Shown here one piece after another: positions 28,054 to 36,913 of a stretch of 64,000 nucleotides of DNA; positions within the stretch are counted from its first letter, which is position 1, and each line of letters starts with the position of its first letter. Made by a program: the position numbers and the translations under genes. The stretch covers positions 248,001 to 312,000 of the forward strand of contig NZ_FOSE01000003.1 of assembly GCF_900114185.1 (NCBI RefSeq), given 5' to 3'. Source of the stretch: Cellulomonas sp. KH9 (GTDB taxonomy: Bacteria; Actinomycetota; Actinomycetes; Actinomycetales; Cellulomonadaceae). The notes under the pieces are model-generated. The model did no database searches, was not told the DNA's origin, and saw nothing but the letters and a program-made list of their open reading frames with translations.

Positions 28054-31000
28054 ATGAGTCGGACCAGGCACCGTCGCGTGCTCGAAACTATCGGATTCGG
28101 TGCGGTTGCGGCGGCCCTCGTCGCCGCACCCCTCGTGGCGGTCGGCTCCGCCGCGGGTGCCGCCGAGCCCGGGGTCGTCCTCGGCGTCGACTTCGACGAC
28201 GAGACGACCGGCGACTGGACCCGCAGCGGCGAGCCCGTCCTCGGGTACGTCGACGCCGGCGACGGCAAGGCCCTCGAGGTCGCCGACCGCACGACGGACT
28301 ACGACGGCATCTCCTCGCCCGAGGTCGCCTACGAGGCCGGCGTGGCCTACTCCTTCACGATGCGTGCCCGGCTGCCCGAGGGCACCGAGGGCACGGCGGG
28401 CATCCGCTTCGTCGTCGCCACGGACTACACCTGGGTCGGCAGCACCACGATCAGCGACGACGCGTGGACCACGGTCTCCGGGACGTACACGCCCGCCGAG
28501 GACGTGACGCGCGCGGTCTACCTGGGCACCGGTGACCTCTCCGGTACCGAGGCAGGCACGCCCTACACCTACCTCGTCGACGACATCGAGATCACGCGCG
28601 AGGGTGCCGGCTCGGAGCCCGAGGTCGTCCTGAGCAGCGACTTCGAGGCGGAGGTCGCGCCGTGGGTCGGCCGCGGCGCCGCCACGGTCGCGCGCACGAC
28701 CGACGACGCACACGCCGGTGACGCGAGCATGCTCGTGTCCGGCCGGACGGCCGGCTGGCACGGCGCGGCGACGCCGATCGCGTCGCTGTTCGCCGCGGGG
28801 GCGACGTACGACATCTCGGCGTGGGTCAAGCTCGCTCCGGGCGAGGAGGCCACGACCGTCAAGGCGACCGTCGCCGAGACCCCCGAGGCGTACACGCAGG
28901 CCGCCCCCGCGGTCGACGTGACGGACCAGGAGTGGGTCGAGCTCACCGGCACGTACACGCGCGGCGCGGCCGTCACCGGTGGCGACCTGTACCTCGAGGC
29001 GGGCGGCGAGACGACGATCTTCCTCGTCGACGACGTCGTCATCACCGGCCAGGCCGTCACCGACGACTGGGAGCCGGACCTCGAGGGCTTCGTGCCCGGG
29101 GGAGCGGTGGACCCGACGAGCACGCCCGTGGGTGCCGCGCGCGGCACCGGTGACGTGGCCGCGCTGACGTTCGACGACGGCCCCAACGGCGCCGACACGA
29201 CCGAGCTCCTGGACTTCCTCGCCGAGAAGGACATCGACGCGACGTTCTGCGTCATCGGCTCGCAGGTCACGGCGCCGGGCGGTGCGGACGTCCTGCGCCG
29301 GATCGTGTCCGAGGGCCACACGCTGTGCAACCACAGCACCGGCTGGGCCGACATGGCCGGTTACACCAAGGCACAGGTCGAGGCCGACCTGAAGGCGAAC
29401 CTGCAGATCATCCGTGACGCTCTCGGCGACCCCGAGGCGAAGGTCCCGTACTTCCGCGCACCCAACGGCTCGTGGGGCCAGACCATCCCGGTGGCCGTCG
29501 CGCTCGGCATGCAGCCGCTCGCGGTGTCGAACACCATCAACGACTGGGCGACGCAGGACGAGGCCGAGCTGACGGCCAACCTGCGCACCGCCATGGAGCC
29601 GGGCCGCATCGTGCTCGTGCACGACGGCGGCGGCGACCGCGCGGCGTCGATCGCGGCGACGAGGACCGTCGTGACCGAGCGCCTCGCCGACGGCTGGACG
29701 TTCACGCTGCCCCAGGGCGGCGCGGACGGCTCCGGCTCCGGCGTCGAGCTGGCGTTCGACTTCGAGGACGGCACGCTGCAGGGCTGGACGCCGCGCGCGA
29801 CCGAGGACGGCGCCGCGACGGTCGCCGTGGTCGAGGGCGGCCACGACTCGGCGCAGGCCGCGCAGGTGTCCGACCGCGTCCACCAGGGCCAGGGCATCCA
29901 GTACGACGTCACCGGGCTGCTGGCCGCGGGGTCGACGTACGAGTTCGAGGCGTGGCTCCGGTTCGACGGCACGCCGGGCGACATGACGCTCAGCGCACGC
30001 ACGGAGACCGGCGGCACGAGCACCTACGGCAACCTCCTGGCGATCACCGGCGTCACGCAGGAGTGGACCCGCGTCAGCGGCAAGTTCTCGCTGCCGGCGT
30101 ACGAGACGGCCGCCGAGGTCTACTTCGAGACCGCGTGGGACAGCGGCAACCCGGGCAACACCTCGACGTTCCTCGTCGACGACATCGTGTTCCGCACGCC
30201 GCCGCCCGCGACCATCGAGGACATCACGCCGCTCAAGGACACCGTCCCGTTCCCCATGGGCGTCGCGATCGACAGCCGGGAGACCCAGGGCGACCCGGGC
30301 ACGCTCACGCAGCGGCACTTCAACCAGATCTCGGCCGAGAACCACATGAAGCCCGAGGCCTGGTACGACGCCGAGGGCGGCTTCCGGATCCACCCGGAGG
30401 CGACGGCGCTGATGGACTCGGCCGCCGCGAACGACATGCGGGTCTACGGCCACGTGCTCGTGTGGCACAGCCAGACGCCCGCCTGGTTCTTCCAGGACGA
30501 CGCCGGGCAGCCGCTGACGGCGGACGCCGCGGGCCAGGCGGTGCTGCGCGAGCGACTGCGCACGCACATCTTCGACATCGCCGGGAACCTGGCGGGCACG
30601 TACGGCGCCTTCGGGTCGGACACCAACCCGCTCGTGGCCTGGGACGTCGTCAACGAGGTCGTCTCCGACGGCGCCGAGAACCCCGACGGGCTGCGACGCT
30701 CCGAGTGGTTCCGGATCCTCGGCGAGAACTTCATCGACCTCGCGTTCCAATACGCCGACGAGGCGTTCAACGAGGAGTACGCGGCGCCCGGCACCGACCG
30801 TCCCGTGACGCTGTTCATCAACGACTACAACACCGAGCAGTCCGGCAAGCAGGACCGCTACTTCGCGCTCGTCGAGCGGCTGCTCGCCCGCGGGGTGCCG
30901 GTCGACGGCGTGGGCCACCAGTTCCACGTCAGCCTGTCGCTGCCGGTCTCGGCGCTCGAGGCGGCGATCGAGCGGTTCGAGGCGCTCGACGTCGTCCAGG

Positions 31001-32826
31001 CCGTCACCGAGCTCGACGTCGCCACCGGCCTGCCGGTGACCGAGGCCAAGCTCATCGACCAGGGCTACTTCTACCGCGACGCGTTCGACATCTTCCGGTC
31101 GCACGCCGACTCGCTGTTCTCGGTGACCGTGTGGGGCCTCAACGACGGCCGCAGCTGGGTCAACGACAACGGCGCACCGCTGCTCTTCAACGACGACCTG
31201 CAGGCCAAGCCCGCGTACTACGGCGCGGCCGGGCAGGACCTGCCGGACCGCATCCGCACCGCGACGGTGTTCGGCGGTCAGGTCGCGCTCGACGCGGACG
31301 CGACGTCCGCGGTCGAGTGGCAGCAGCTGCGGCTGCTGGACATCGGCGAGGCGGGCGCGTTCCAGCTCCGCTGGACCGCGGACACGCTCACGGTGCTCGC
31401 GGACGTCGACGGCGACGCCGACGCCCTCGAGGTGCAGGTGGGCGACACCACCTCCACCTACGCGCGTGACGGCTCGGGTGACGTCGACGGCGTCGACGCC
31501 GACCGGACCGGCGGCTGGCGTGCCGTCGTCCACGTGCCGCTCGACGGCGCGGCGGTGGGCAGCACGCTGTCGTTCGACGTGCGCGTGGTCGACGGTGACG
31601 AGGTCACCGGGTGGGCGACCGCCGGCGCGACCGGCACGCTGACCCTCGTCGAGGAGCTCTCGTTCCACGAGGCCCCGCAGGCCTCGACGGCACCGGTGGT
31701 CGACGGTGAGCTCGACGGGGTCTGGGCCGACGCGGAGCCCGTCACGTCGGCCAAGCAGGTGTCCGGCACGGGCACGGCCGTCGGCGAGTTCCGGACGCTG
31801 TGGGCGGACGACACGCTGTACGTCCTGGCCGAGGTCACCGACCCCGACATCGACGTGACGGGGTCCGACCCGTGGATCCAGGACTCGGTCGAGATCTACG
31901 TCGACGCCGGCAACTACAAGAACGGCACGTACCGACCTGAGGACATGCAGATCCGCGTGTCGGCGGAGAACGTGGTGTCGTTCGGCACCGGCGACGAGGC
32001 CGCACAGCAGGCGCGCGTGCGGACCGCGACGTCGCGCACCGACGAGGGCTACCTCGTCGAGCTCGCCGTCGACCTGCTCGACGCGGGTGGCCTCGACACC
32101 TTCCACGGCGTGGACTACCAGGTCAACGACGCCAGCGCCGGAGCGCGCCTCGGCATCACGAACTGGGCCGACCCGACGGGTGCCGGCTACCAGTCGAACG
32201 CCCGCTGGGGCGTCGTCCGGCTCGTCGCCGCGGAGCCCGCACCGGGTCCCGCGACGGGCGTGCCCGCCAAGCCGCTCCTGTCGCACGACAACTGGGACGG
32301 TGACGGCTCCTTCACGGTGACGTCGACGGTGTGGTGGGGGCAGAACGCCCACACCCTGACGCTGCTGGAGAACGGCGCGCCGATCGCCAGCCAGCGCGTG
32401 GTCGACGCGACGCCGAAGGCCCAGACCGCGACCTTCGAGGTCACGGGCAAGGCCAACGGCTCGTACTCCTACGAGGTCGTCGCGACCAACCAGCACGGCG
32501 CGACCACGAGCCGTGCGCTGGTCGTGCGGGTCGTCGCCGCGAGCCCCGGCATCCCGGTGGTCGTGCACGACAACTGGGACGGCAACGGCAGCTACACGGT
32601 CTCCATGCACATGTGGTGGGGCACCAACGCCGACACGTACCGCCTCTACGAGAACGGTGTGCTGGTCGACACCCAGACGCTGACGCCGAACGGCCGCAAC
32701 CCGCAGCACGCCGGGACGCGGTTCACGGGCAAGGCCAAGGGCACCTACACGTACACCGTGGAGCTGTCGAACGCGGCGGGGACGACCCGCAGCCTGCTGT
32801 CGATCCCCGTGGTCGTCTGGCGCTGA
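28054..32826 (+). CDS. Secreted CE4 deacetylase / GH10 xylanase without anchor
   Basis: This 1590-residue paralogue of the first xylanase has a signal peptide (1-37), one CBM4/9-like module (39-188), CBM22-like (189-334), CE4 (about 366-560), CBM22-like (565-716) and GH10 (722-1063). Acid/base is E868 and nucleophile E986. Two CBM9-like modules follow (about 1068-1393, the first degenerate). The C-terminus has no sorting signal. It carries two related about 90-residue Ig-like modules, each with HDNWDGDG/HDNWDGNG, a Trp-Trp-Gly and YEYTV/YTYTV-type strand (about 1403-1590). This module type occurs at the ends of other secreted carbohydrate enzymes. The protein is probably released. CE4 has D374, D375 and H427, but W431 at the second metal-histidine position. 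The ATG follows AAGGGAG by six bases. Confidence 0.9.
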   Translation: MSRTRHRRVLETIGFGAVAAALVAAPLVAVGSAAGAAEPGVVLGVDFDDETTGDWTRSGEPVLGYVDAGDGKALEVADRTTDYDGISSPEVAYEAGVAYSFTMRARLPEGTEGTAGIRFVVATDYTWVGSTTISDDAWTTVSGTYTPAEDVTRAVYLGTGDLSGTEAGTPYTYLVDDIEITREGAGSEPEVVLSSDFEAEVAPWVGRGAATVARTTDDAHAGDASMLVSGRTAGWHGAATPIASLFAAGATYDISAWVKLAPGEEATTVKATVAETPEAYTQAAPAVDVTDQEWVELTGTYTRGAAVTGGDLYLEAGGETTIFLVDDVVITGQAVTDDWEPDLEGFVPGGAVDPTSTPVGAARGTGDVAALTFDDGPNGADTTELLDFLAEKDIDATFCVIGSQVTAPGGADVLRRIVSEGHTLCNHSTGWADMAGYTKAQVEADLKANLQIIRDALGDPEAKVPYFRAPNGSWGQTIPVAVALGMQPLAVSNTINDWATQDEAELTANLRTAMEPGRIVLVHDGGGDRAASIAATRTVVTERLADGWTFTLPQGGADGSGSGVELAFDFEDGTLQGWTPRATEDGAATVAVVEGGHDSAQAAQVSDRVHQGQGIQYDVTGLLAAGSTYEFEAWLRFDGTPGDMTLSARTETGGTSTYGNLLAITGVTQEWTRVSGKFSLPAYETAAEVYFETAWDSGNPGNTSTFLVDDIVFRTPPPATIEDITPLKDTVPFPMGVAIDSRETQGDPGTLTQRHFNQISAENHMKPEAWYDAEGGFRIHPEATALMDSAAANDMRVYGHVLVWHSQTPAWFFQDDAGQPLTADAAGQAVLRERLRTHIFDIAGNLAGTYGAFGSDTNPLVAWDVVNEVVSDGAENPDGLRRSEWFRILGENFIDLAFQYADEAFNEEYAAPGTDRPVTLFINDYNTEQSGKQDRYFALVERLLARGVPVDGVGHQFHVSLSLPVSALEAAIERFEALDVVQAVTELDVATGLPVTEAKLIDQGYFYRDAFDIFRSHADSLFSVTVWGLNDGRSWVNDNGAPLLFNDDLQAKPAYYGAAGQDLPDRIRTATVFGGQVALDADATSAVEWQQLRLLDIGEAGAFQLRWTADTLTVLADVDGDADALEVQVGDTTSTYARDGSGDVDGVDADRTGGWRAVVHVPLDGAAVGSTLSFDVRVVDGDEVTGWATAGATGTLTLVEELSFHEAPQASTAPVVDGELDGVWADAEPVTSAKQVSGTGTAVGEFRTLWADDTLYVLAEVTDPDIDVTGSDPWIQDSVEIYVDAGNYKNGTYRPEDMQIRVSAENVVSFGTGDEAAQQARVRTATSRTDEGYLVELAVDLLDAGGLDTFHGVDYQVNDASAGARLGITNWADPTGAGYQSNARWGVVRLVAAEPAPGPATGVPAKPLLSHDNWDGDGSFTVTSTVWWGQNAHTLTLLENGAPIASQRVVDATPKAQTATFEVTGKANGSYSYEVVATNQHGATTSRALVVRVVAASPGIPVVVHDNWDGNGSYTVSMHMWWGTNADTYRLYENGVLVDTQTLTPNGRNPQHAGTRFTGKAKGTYTYTVELSNAAGTTRSLLSIPVVVWR

Positions 32827-32838
32827 CCCTCCCGACCC

Positions 32839-32917
32839 GGCCGGGGTGAGGCGCGACCTCACCCCGGCCCTCCCCGGAGCCCCACCGGCTGTTCCCCCCC
32901 GACAGCCGGCGGGGCTC
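32839..32917 (+). terminator. Double-hairpin terminator after second xylanase gene
   Basis: Two stems follow the stop. The first is GGCCGGGGTGAGG (32839-32851) with CCTCACCCCGGCC (32857-32869), perfect over 13 pairs. The second is the family hairpin of 32877-32892 with 32902-32917, 15 of 16 pairs. The third xylanase gene has the same double arrangement. Confidence 0.85.
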
Positions 32918-32966
32918 CGTCATTTCGGGACGAATCGTCGCCCGGGTCACCCGAACGGACCATTCC

Positions 32967-33050
32967 CGAAAGTTATCGATCTCGATTCTGCAACCATCCG
33001 GGCGAGGGTCCAGGAGCACCCTGGCCTTTGCGCAGTTCGCCGCATACGGT
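32967..33050 (+). promoter_or_regulatory. Operator and promoter of third xylanase gene
   Basis: CGAAAGTTATCG (32967-32978) is a weaker version of CGAAASTTTCG with one extra base. The -10-like TACGGT is at 33045-33050, 66 bases after the operator, and the start codon lies 41 bases further. The changed right half-site may weaken repressor binding. Confidence 0.5.
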
Positions 33051-33091
33051 GGCCGAGCGAATGAGACTTACTGCACGCAAGGGAGCGTCAA

Positions 33092-36000
33092 TTGAGTCAG
33101 ACCCGGCACCGCAAGGTGCTCGAAACTATCGGCGTCGGGGTGGCGGCTCTCGCTCTCGTCGCCGCGCCCCTCGTGGCCGTCGGCTCCACGGCGACCGCGG
33201 CCGAGCCCCAGGTCGTCTACGACATCGACTTCGACGACTCCTCCACGCTGCCGTGGACGCAGAGCGGTGACGTCACCCTGGGGTACGTCCCCGTGGACGG
33301 GAACACGGTGCTCGAGGTGGCCGACCGCACCCAGGACTTCGGGGGCATCCAGTCGCCGGAGTTCACGACCGAGGCCGGCGCCACCTACACGTTCTCGCTG
33401 CGCGCCCGGCTGCCCGAGGGCACGGCGGGCACCGCGAACCTCCGCTTCGTCGTCACCCCCGAGTACACGTGGGTCAAGGACACGACGATCTCCGCGGACG
33501 GCTGGACGACCATCAGCGGCACCTACACGCCGACGGACGCCGCACCGCGCCGGATCTACCTCGGCACGTCGGCGCTGAGCTCGTCGGCCGGCGCGTACGC
33601 GTACCTCGTCGACGACCTGCTCGTCACGAAGGTCGCGCCGGACGCGCCGCCGCCCGCGGGCGGGACCGTCGACAAGACGTTCGACTTCGAGGACGGCACC
33701 CTGCAGGGCTGGGCGCCGCGCGCGAGCACGGAGGGTCCCGCGACCGTCGAGGTCGTCGACTCCGGCGCCCACGGCGGCACCCACGCGGTCCGCGTCAGCG
33801 ACCGCGTGAGCCAGGGCCAGGGCCTCCTGTACGACGTCACCGACGTCCTCACGGCCGGCCAGCAGTACGAGTACGAGGCGTGGGTGCGGTTCGACGACGA
33901 GCCCGGCGACATCGTGCTCAGCGTGCGCACCGAGACCGACGGCACTAGCACGTACGGCAACATCGCCACGTCGACCGTGACGACCGACTGGACGCGGATC
34001 TCGGGCACCTTCACGATGCCGAGCTTCGGCACCGCGGCCGAGGTGTACTTCGAGACGCCGTACGCGAGCGGTGCTGCGGGCGACACGTCGACGTTCCTGC
34101 TCGACGACATCCGGATCACGAGCCCCGAGCTGGAGGTCCAGGACCTCACGCCGCTGCACGAGACCGTGCCCTTCCCGATGGGCGTCGCGATCGACGACCG
34201 CGAGACGGTCGGTTCGCCGGGCGAGCTCGCGGCGCGGCACTTCGACCAGATCACGGCCGAGAACCACATGAAGCCGTACGCCTGGTACGCCGCTGACCGC
34301 TCGTTCCGCATGGACCCGGTCGCCCGGACCCTCCTGGACACGGCCGTCGAGGAGGACCTGCGGGTCTACGGGCACGTGCTCGTCTGGCACGGCCAGAACC
34401 CGGGCCAGGTCGACGCCAACGACGACGGCATCCCGACCACCCCGGGCTGGATGTTCTACGGGGAGGACGGCGAGCTGCTCACGTCGAGCGAGGAGGACCA
34501 GGCGATCCTGAGCGCGCGCATGCGCACGCACATCTTCTCGGTCGCCGAGGCGATCTCGGACGAGTACGGCCTGTTCGGCTCCGACACCAACCCGCTGGTC
34601 GCGTGGGACGTCGTCAACGAGGTCATCGCCGACGGCGCCGAGAACCCCGACGGCATGCGTCGTTCGCAGTGGTTCAACGTGCTGGGTGAGGAGTTCGTCG
34701 ACCTGGCGTTCCGGTACGCGGACGAGGCCTTCAACGAGGAGTTCGCTGCCCCGGGCACCAACCGCCCCGTCACGCTGTTCATCAACGACTACAGCACCGA
34801 GGCCGTCGCCAAGCAGGACCGCTACTTCGCGCTCGTCGAGCGCCTGCTGTCGCGCGGCGTGCCGCTGGACGGCGTCGGCCACCAGTTCCACGTCAGCCTG
34901 ACCACCCCGGTCGCCGCGCTCGAGGCCGCGCTCACGCGGTTCGAGGCGCTGCCCGTCACGCAGGCCGTCACCGAGCTCGACGTCGCCACGGGCACGCCCG
35001 TGACGGAGGCCAGGCTCGTCGAGCAGGGCTACTACTACCGCGACGCGTTCGACCTGTTCCGCGCCAAGGCGGACTCGCTGTTCTCGGTCACGGTGTGGGG
35101 TCTCTACGACTTCCGCAGCTGGGTGAGGGACAACGGCGCCCCGCTGCTGTTCGACGACAACCTGCGGGCCAAGCCCGCCTACTACGGCGCGGCCGGGCTC
35201 GACCTGCCGGGTCGGATCGCGTCCGCCGAGTCCTTCGGCGGCGAGGTCGCCGTCGACGACGCAGCGGTGGACGCACCCGAGTGGGAGCAGCTGCCGCTCG
35301 AGCCGATCGGCGAGGACGGCGTCGCCGGGGGTCTGCAGACCCGCTGGACGGCGGACGCGCTGACCGTGCTGGCCGAGGTGCCGGCGACGACGGACGCCCT
35401 GCGCGTCACGATCGGCGAGGCGACGTACGACGTCCCGCGCAGCGGCGAGGGTGACCTGCCGAGCGTCTGGGCGGAGCACGGCGACGGCCTGCGGGTCGTG
35501 CTGCAGGCGCCGCTCGAGGGTGCCGAGGTCGGCGACGTGCTGGCCTTCAACCTGGGCGTCGTCCAGGGCGAGGACGTCACGTCCTGGTCCGGGGGCGCCG
35601 GCTCGCTGTCGCTCGTCGAGCCGCTGTCGTACCTCGAGGTCCCGGCCGCGTCCGCGGGCGTGCCCGAGGTCGACGGGACGGTCGACGACGCCTGGGAGGG
35701 TGTCCCGGCCGTCGTGACGGCCAAGCAGGTCAACGGCACGGGCACCGCGACGGCCTCGGTCCGCACGGTGTGGGACGAGGACACGCTGTACGTCCTCGCC
35801 GAGGTCACCGACCCGTCGGTCGACGTCAGCGCCACGCAGCCGTGGGAGCAGGACTCGGTCGAGGTCTACGTCGACGCCGGGAACGCCAAGAACGGCGCGT
35901 ACCGCCCGGAGGACACGCAGATCCGCATCTCGGCGGACAACGCCGTGTCGTTCGGCACGGGTGACATCGCCGCCCAGCAGGCCCGCGTGCAGACCGCGAC

Positions 36001-36745
36001 GTCGCGCACCGACGAGGGCTACCTCGTCGAGCTCGCCGTCGACCTGCTGGACCTCGGGGGTGCGAACACCGTCCACGGCGTCGACTTCCAGGTCAACGAC
36101 GCGACCGGTGGCGGGCGCATCGGCATCACCAACTGGGCCGACCCGACGGGCCAGGGCTACCAGTCCACGGCCCGCTGGGGCGTCGCCAAGCTGGTCGCCG
36201 GTCCGGTGGCGCCGGTCGAGCCGAGCATCACGCTCAGCAGCGGCCACGTGCGTGCCGGTGAGCAGCTGCAGGTGGCCCTCGAGGGCTTCGAGCCCGGAGC
36301 CGAGGTCGCGATCGCACTCGGTGCGGGCGTGACCGCGACCGGTGCGCTCGGTGGTCCGGGTGCCGCGGTGGCCCCGGAGGGCACGACGCTCCTGGGCACC
36401 GTCACGATCGGTGGGGGCGGCACGGCCGTCACGACCGTCACCGTGCCGGCCTCGACGGCGGCGGGCACCTACCTGGTGAGCGCGTCGGTCGGCGGCACCG
36501 TCCTGGCGGACGCAGTGCTGAGCGTCCTCGCGGCGGCACCGGGGGCCGGGTCCGGCACGGGTGCCGGCACCGGCGCAGGCGCCGGTGCCGGGACGGCGGC
36601 CGGGGGCAACCTCGCCGTCACCGGTACGGGCCTCGGCCTGGCCGGTCTGGCGCTCCTCGTCATCCTCGCCGGCGTCGCGCTGGTCGTGGCACGCCGCCGC
36701 GGGATGACCCTCGAGGGGGCGCGCCAGACGCTGCTGCGGCGCTGA
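33092..36745 (+). CDS. Cell-wall-anchored GH10 xylanase, TTG start
   Basis: This third tandem paralogue has 1217 residues and no CE4 domain. Order: signal peptide (1-36), CBM4/9-like (37-183), CBM22-like (192-343), GH10 (350-700), degenerate plus full CBM9-like (707-1037), Ig-like (about 1040-1145), Gly/Ala linker, and sorting signal LAVTG (1174-1178) with helix and basic tail. Acid/base is E510 and nucleophile E628. After the WHGQNP motif it has an extra loop DANDDGIPTTPG, which resembles a calcium-binding loop and lies near the active-site cleft. The start is TTG at 33092, at the position of ATG in the second gene, with AAGGGAG six bases before it. It may therefore be translated less. Confidence 0.9.
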   Translation: MSQTRHRKVLETIGVGVAALALVAAPLVAVGSTATAAEPQVVYDIDFDDSSTLPWTQSGDVTLGYVPVDGNTVLEVADRTQDFGGIQSPEFTTEAGATYTFSLRARLPEGTAGTANLRFVVTPEYTWVKDTTISADGWTTISGTYTPTDAAPRRIYLGTSALSSSAGAYAYLVDDLLVTKVAPDAPPPAGGTVDKTFDFEDGTLQGWAPRASTEGPATVEVVDSGAHGGTHAVRVSDRVSQGQGLLYDVTDVLTAGQQYEYEAWVRFDDEPGDIVLSVRTETDGTSTYGNIATSTVTTDWTRISGTFTMPSFGTAAEVYFETPYASGAAGDTSTFLLDDIRITSPELEVQDLTPLHETVPFPMGVAIDDRETVGSPGELAARHFDQITAENHMKPYAWYAADRSFRMDPVARTLLDTAVEEDLRVYGHVLVWHGQNPGQVDANDDGIPTTPGWMFYGEDGELLTSSEEDQAILSARMRTHIFSVAEAISDEYGLFGSDTNPLVAWDVVNEVIADGAENPDGMRRSQWFNVLGEEFVDLAFRYADEAFNEEFAAPGTNRPVTLFINDYSTEAVAKQDRYFALVERLLSRGVPLDGVGHQFHVSLTTPVAALEAALTRFEALPVTQAVTELDVATGTPVTEARLVEQGYYYRDAFDLFRAKADSLFSVTVWGLYDFRSWVRDNGAPLLFDDNLRAKPAYYGAAGLDLPGRIASAESFGGEVAVDDAAVDAPEWEQLPLEPIGEDGVAGGLQTRWTADALTVLAEVPATTDALRVTIGEATYDVPRSGEGDLPSVWAEHGDGLRVVLQAPLEGAEVGDVLAFNLGVVQGEDVTSWSGGAGSLSLVEPLSYLEVPAASAGVPEVDGTVDDAWEGVPAVVTAKQVNGTGTATASVRTVWDEDTLYVLAEVTDPSVDVSATQPWEQDSVEVYVDAGNAKNGAYRPEDTQIRISADNAVSFGTGDIAAQQARVQTATSRTDEGYLVELAVDLLDLGGANTVHGVDFQVNDATGGGRIGITNWADPTGQGYQSTARWGVAKLVAGPVAPVEPSITLSSGHVRAGEQLQVALEGFEPGAEVAIALGAGVTATGALGGPGAAVAPEGTTLLGTVTIGGGGTAVTTVTVPASTAAGTYLVSASVGGTVLADAVLSVLAAAPGAGSGTGAGTGAGAGAGTAAGGNLAVTGTGLGLAGLALLVILAGVALVVARRRGMTLEGARQTLLRR

Positions 36746-36759
36746 CCCGCAGCAGCGGG

Positions 36760-36835
36760 CCGGGGTGACACGTCACCTCACCCCGGTCCACGAGGCCCCG
36801 CCGACTGATCCCCCCCGACAGCCGGCGGGGCCTCG
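36760..36835 (+). terminator. Double-hairpin terminator after third xylanase gene
   Basis: CCGGGGTG and CACCCCGG (36760-36786) form the first stem. CGAGGCCCCGCCG (36791-36803) pairs with CGGCGGGGCCTCG (36823-36835), a perfect 13-bp stem. The loop and 3' arm share the sequence GACAGCCGGCGGGGC with the second gene's terminator. Confidence 0.85.
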
Positions 36836-36913
36836 TCGTGCGCTCGTCCTGTCCGGAGCGCGCCGTGGCGGACGTCCGCCCGGCCTGCGCCGTGCGCCGC
36901 TAGCGTGGCGCCC

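Noticed and set aside
28051..36247. Long minus-strand frames (1603 and 1059 codons) opposite the second and third xylanase genes
   Set aside because: Same reason: antisense shadows of GC-biased coding sequence with no recognisable folds.
22005..36913. Xylanase block as a recent mobile element
   Set aside because: No integrase, transposase, tRNA site or flanking repeats are visible, and base composition matches the surroundings.
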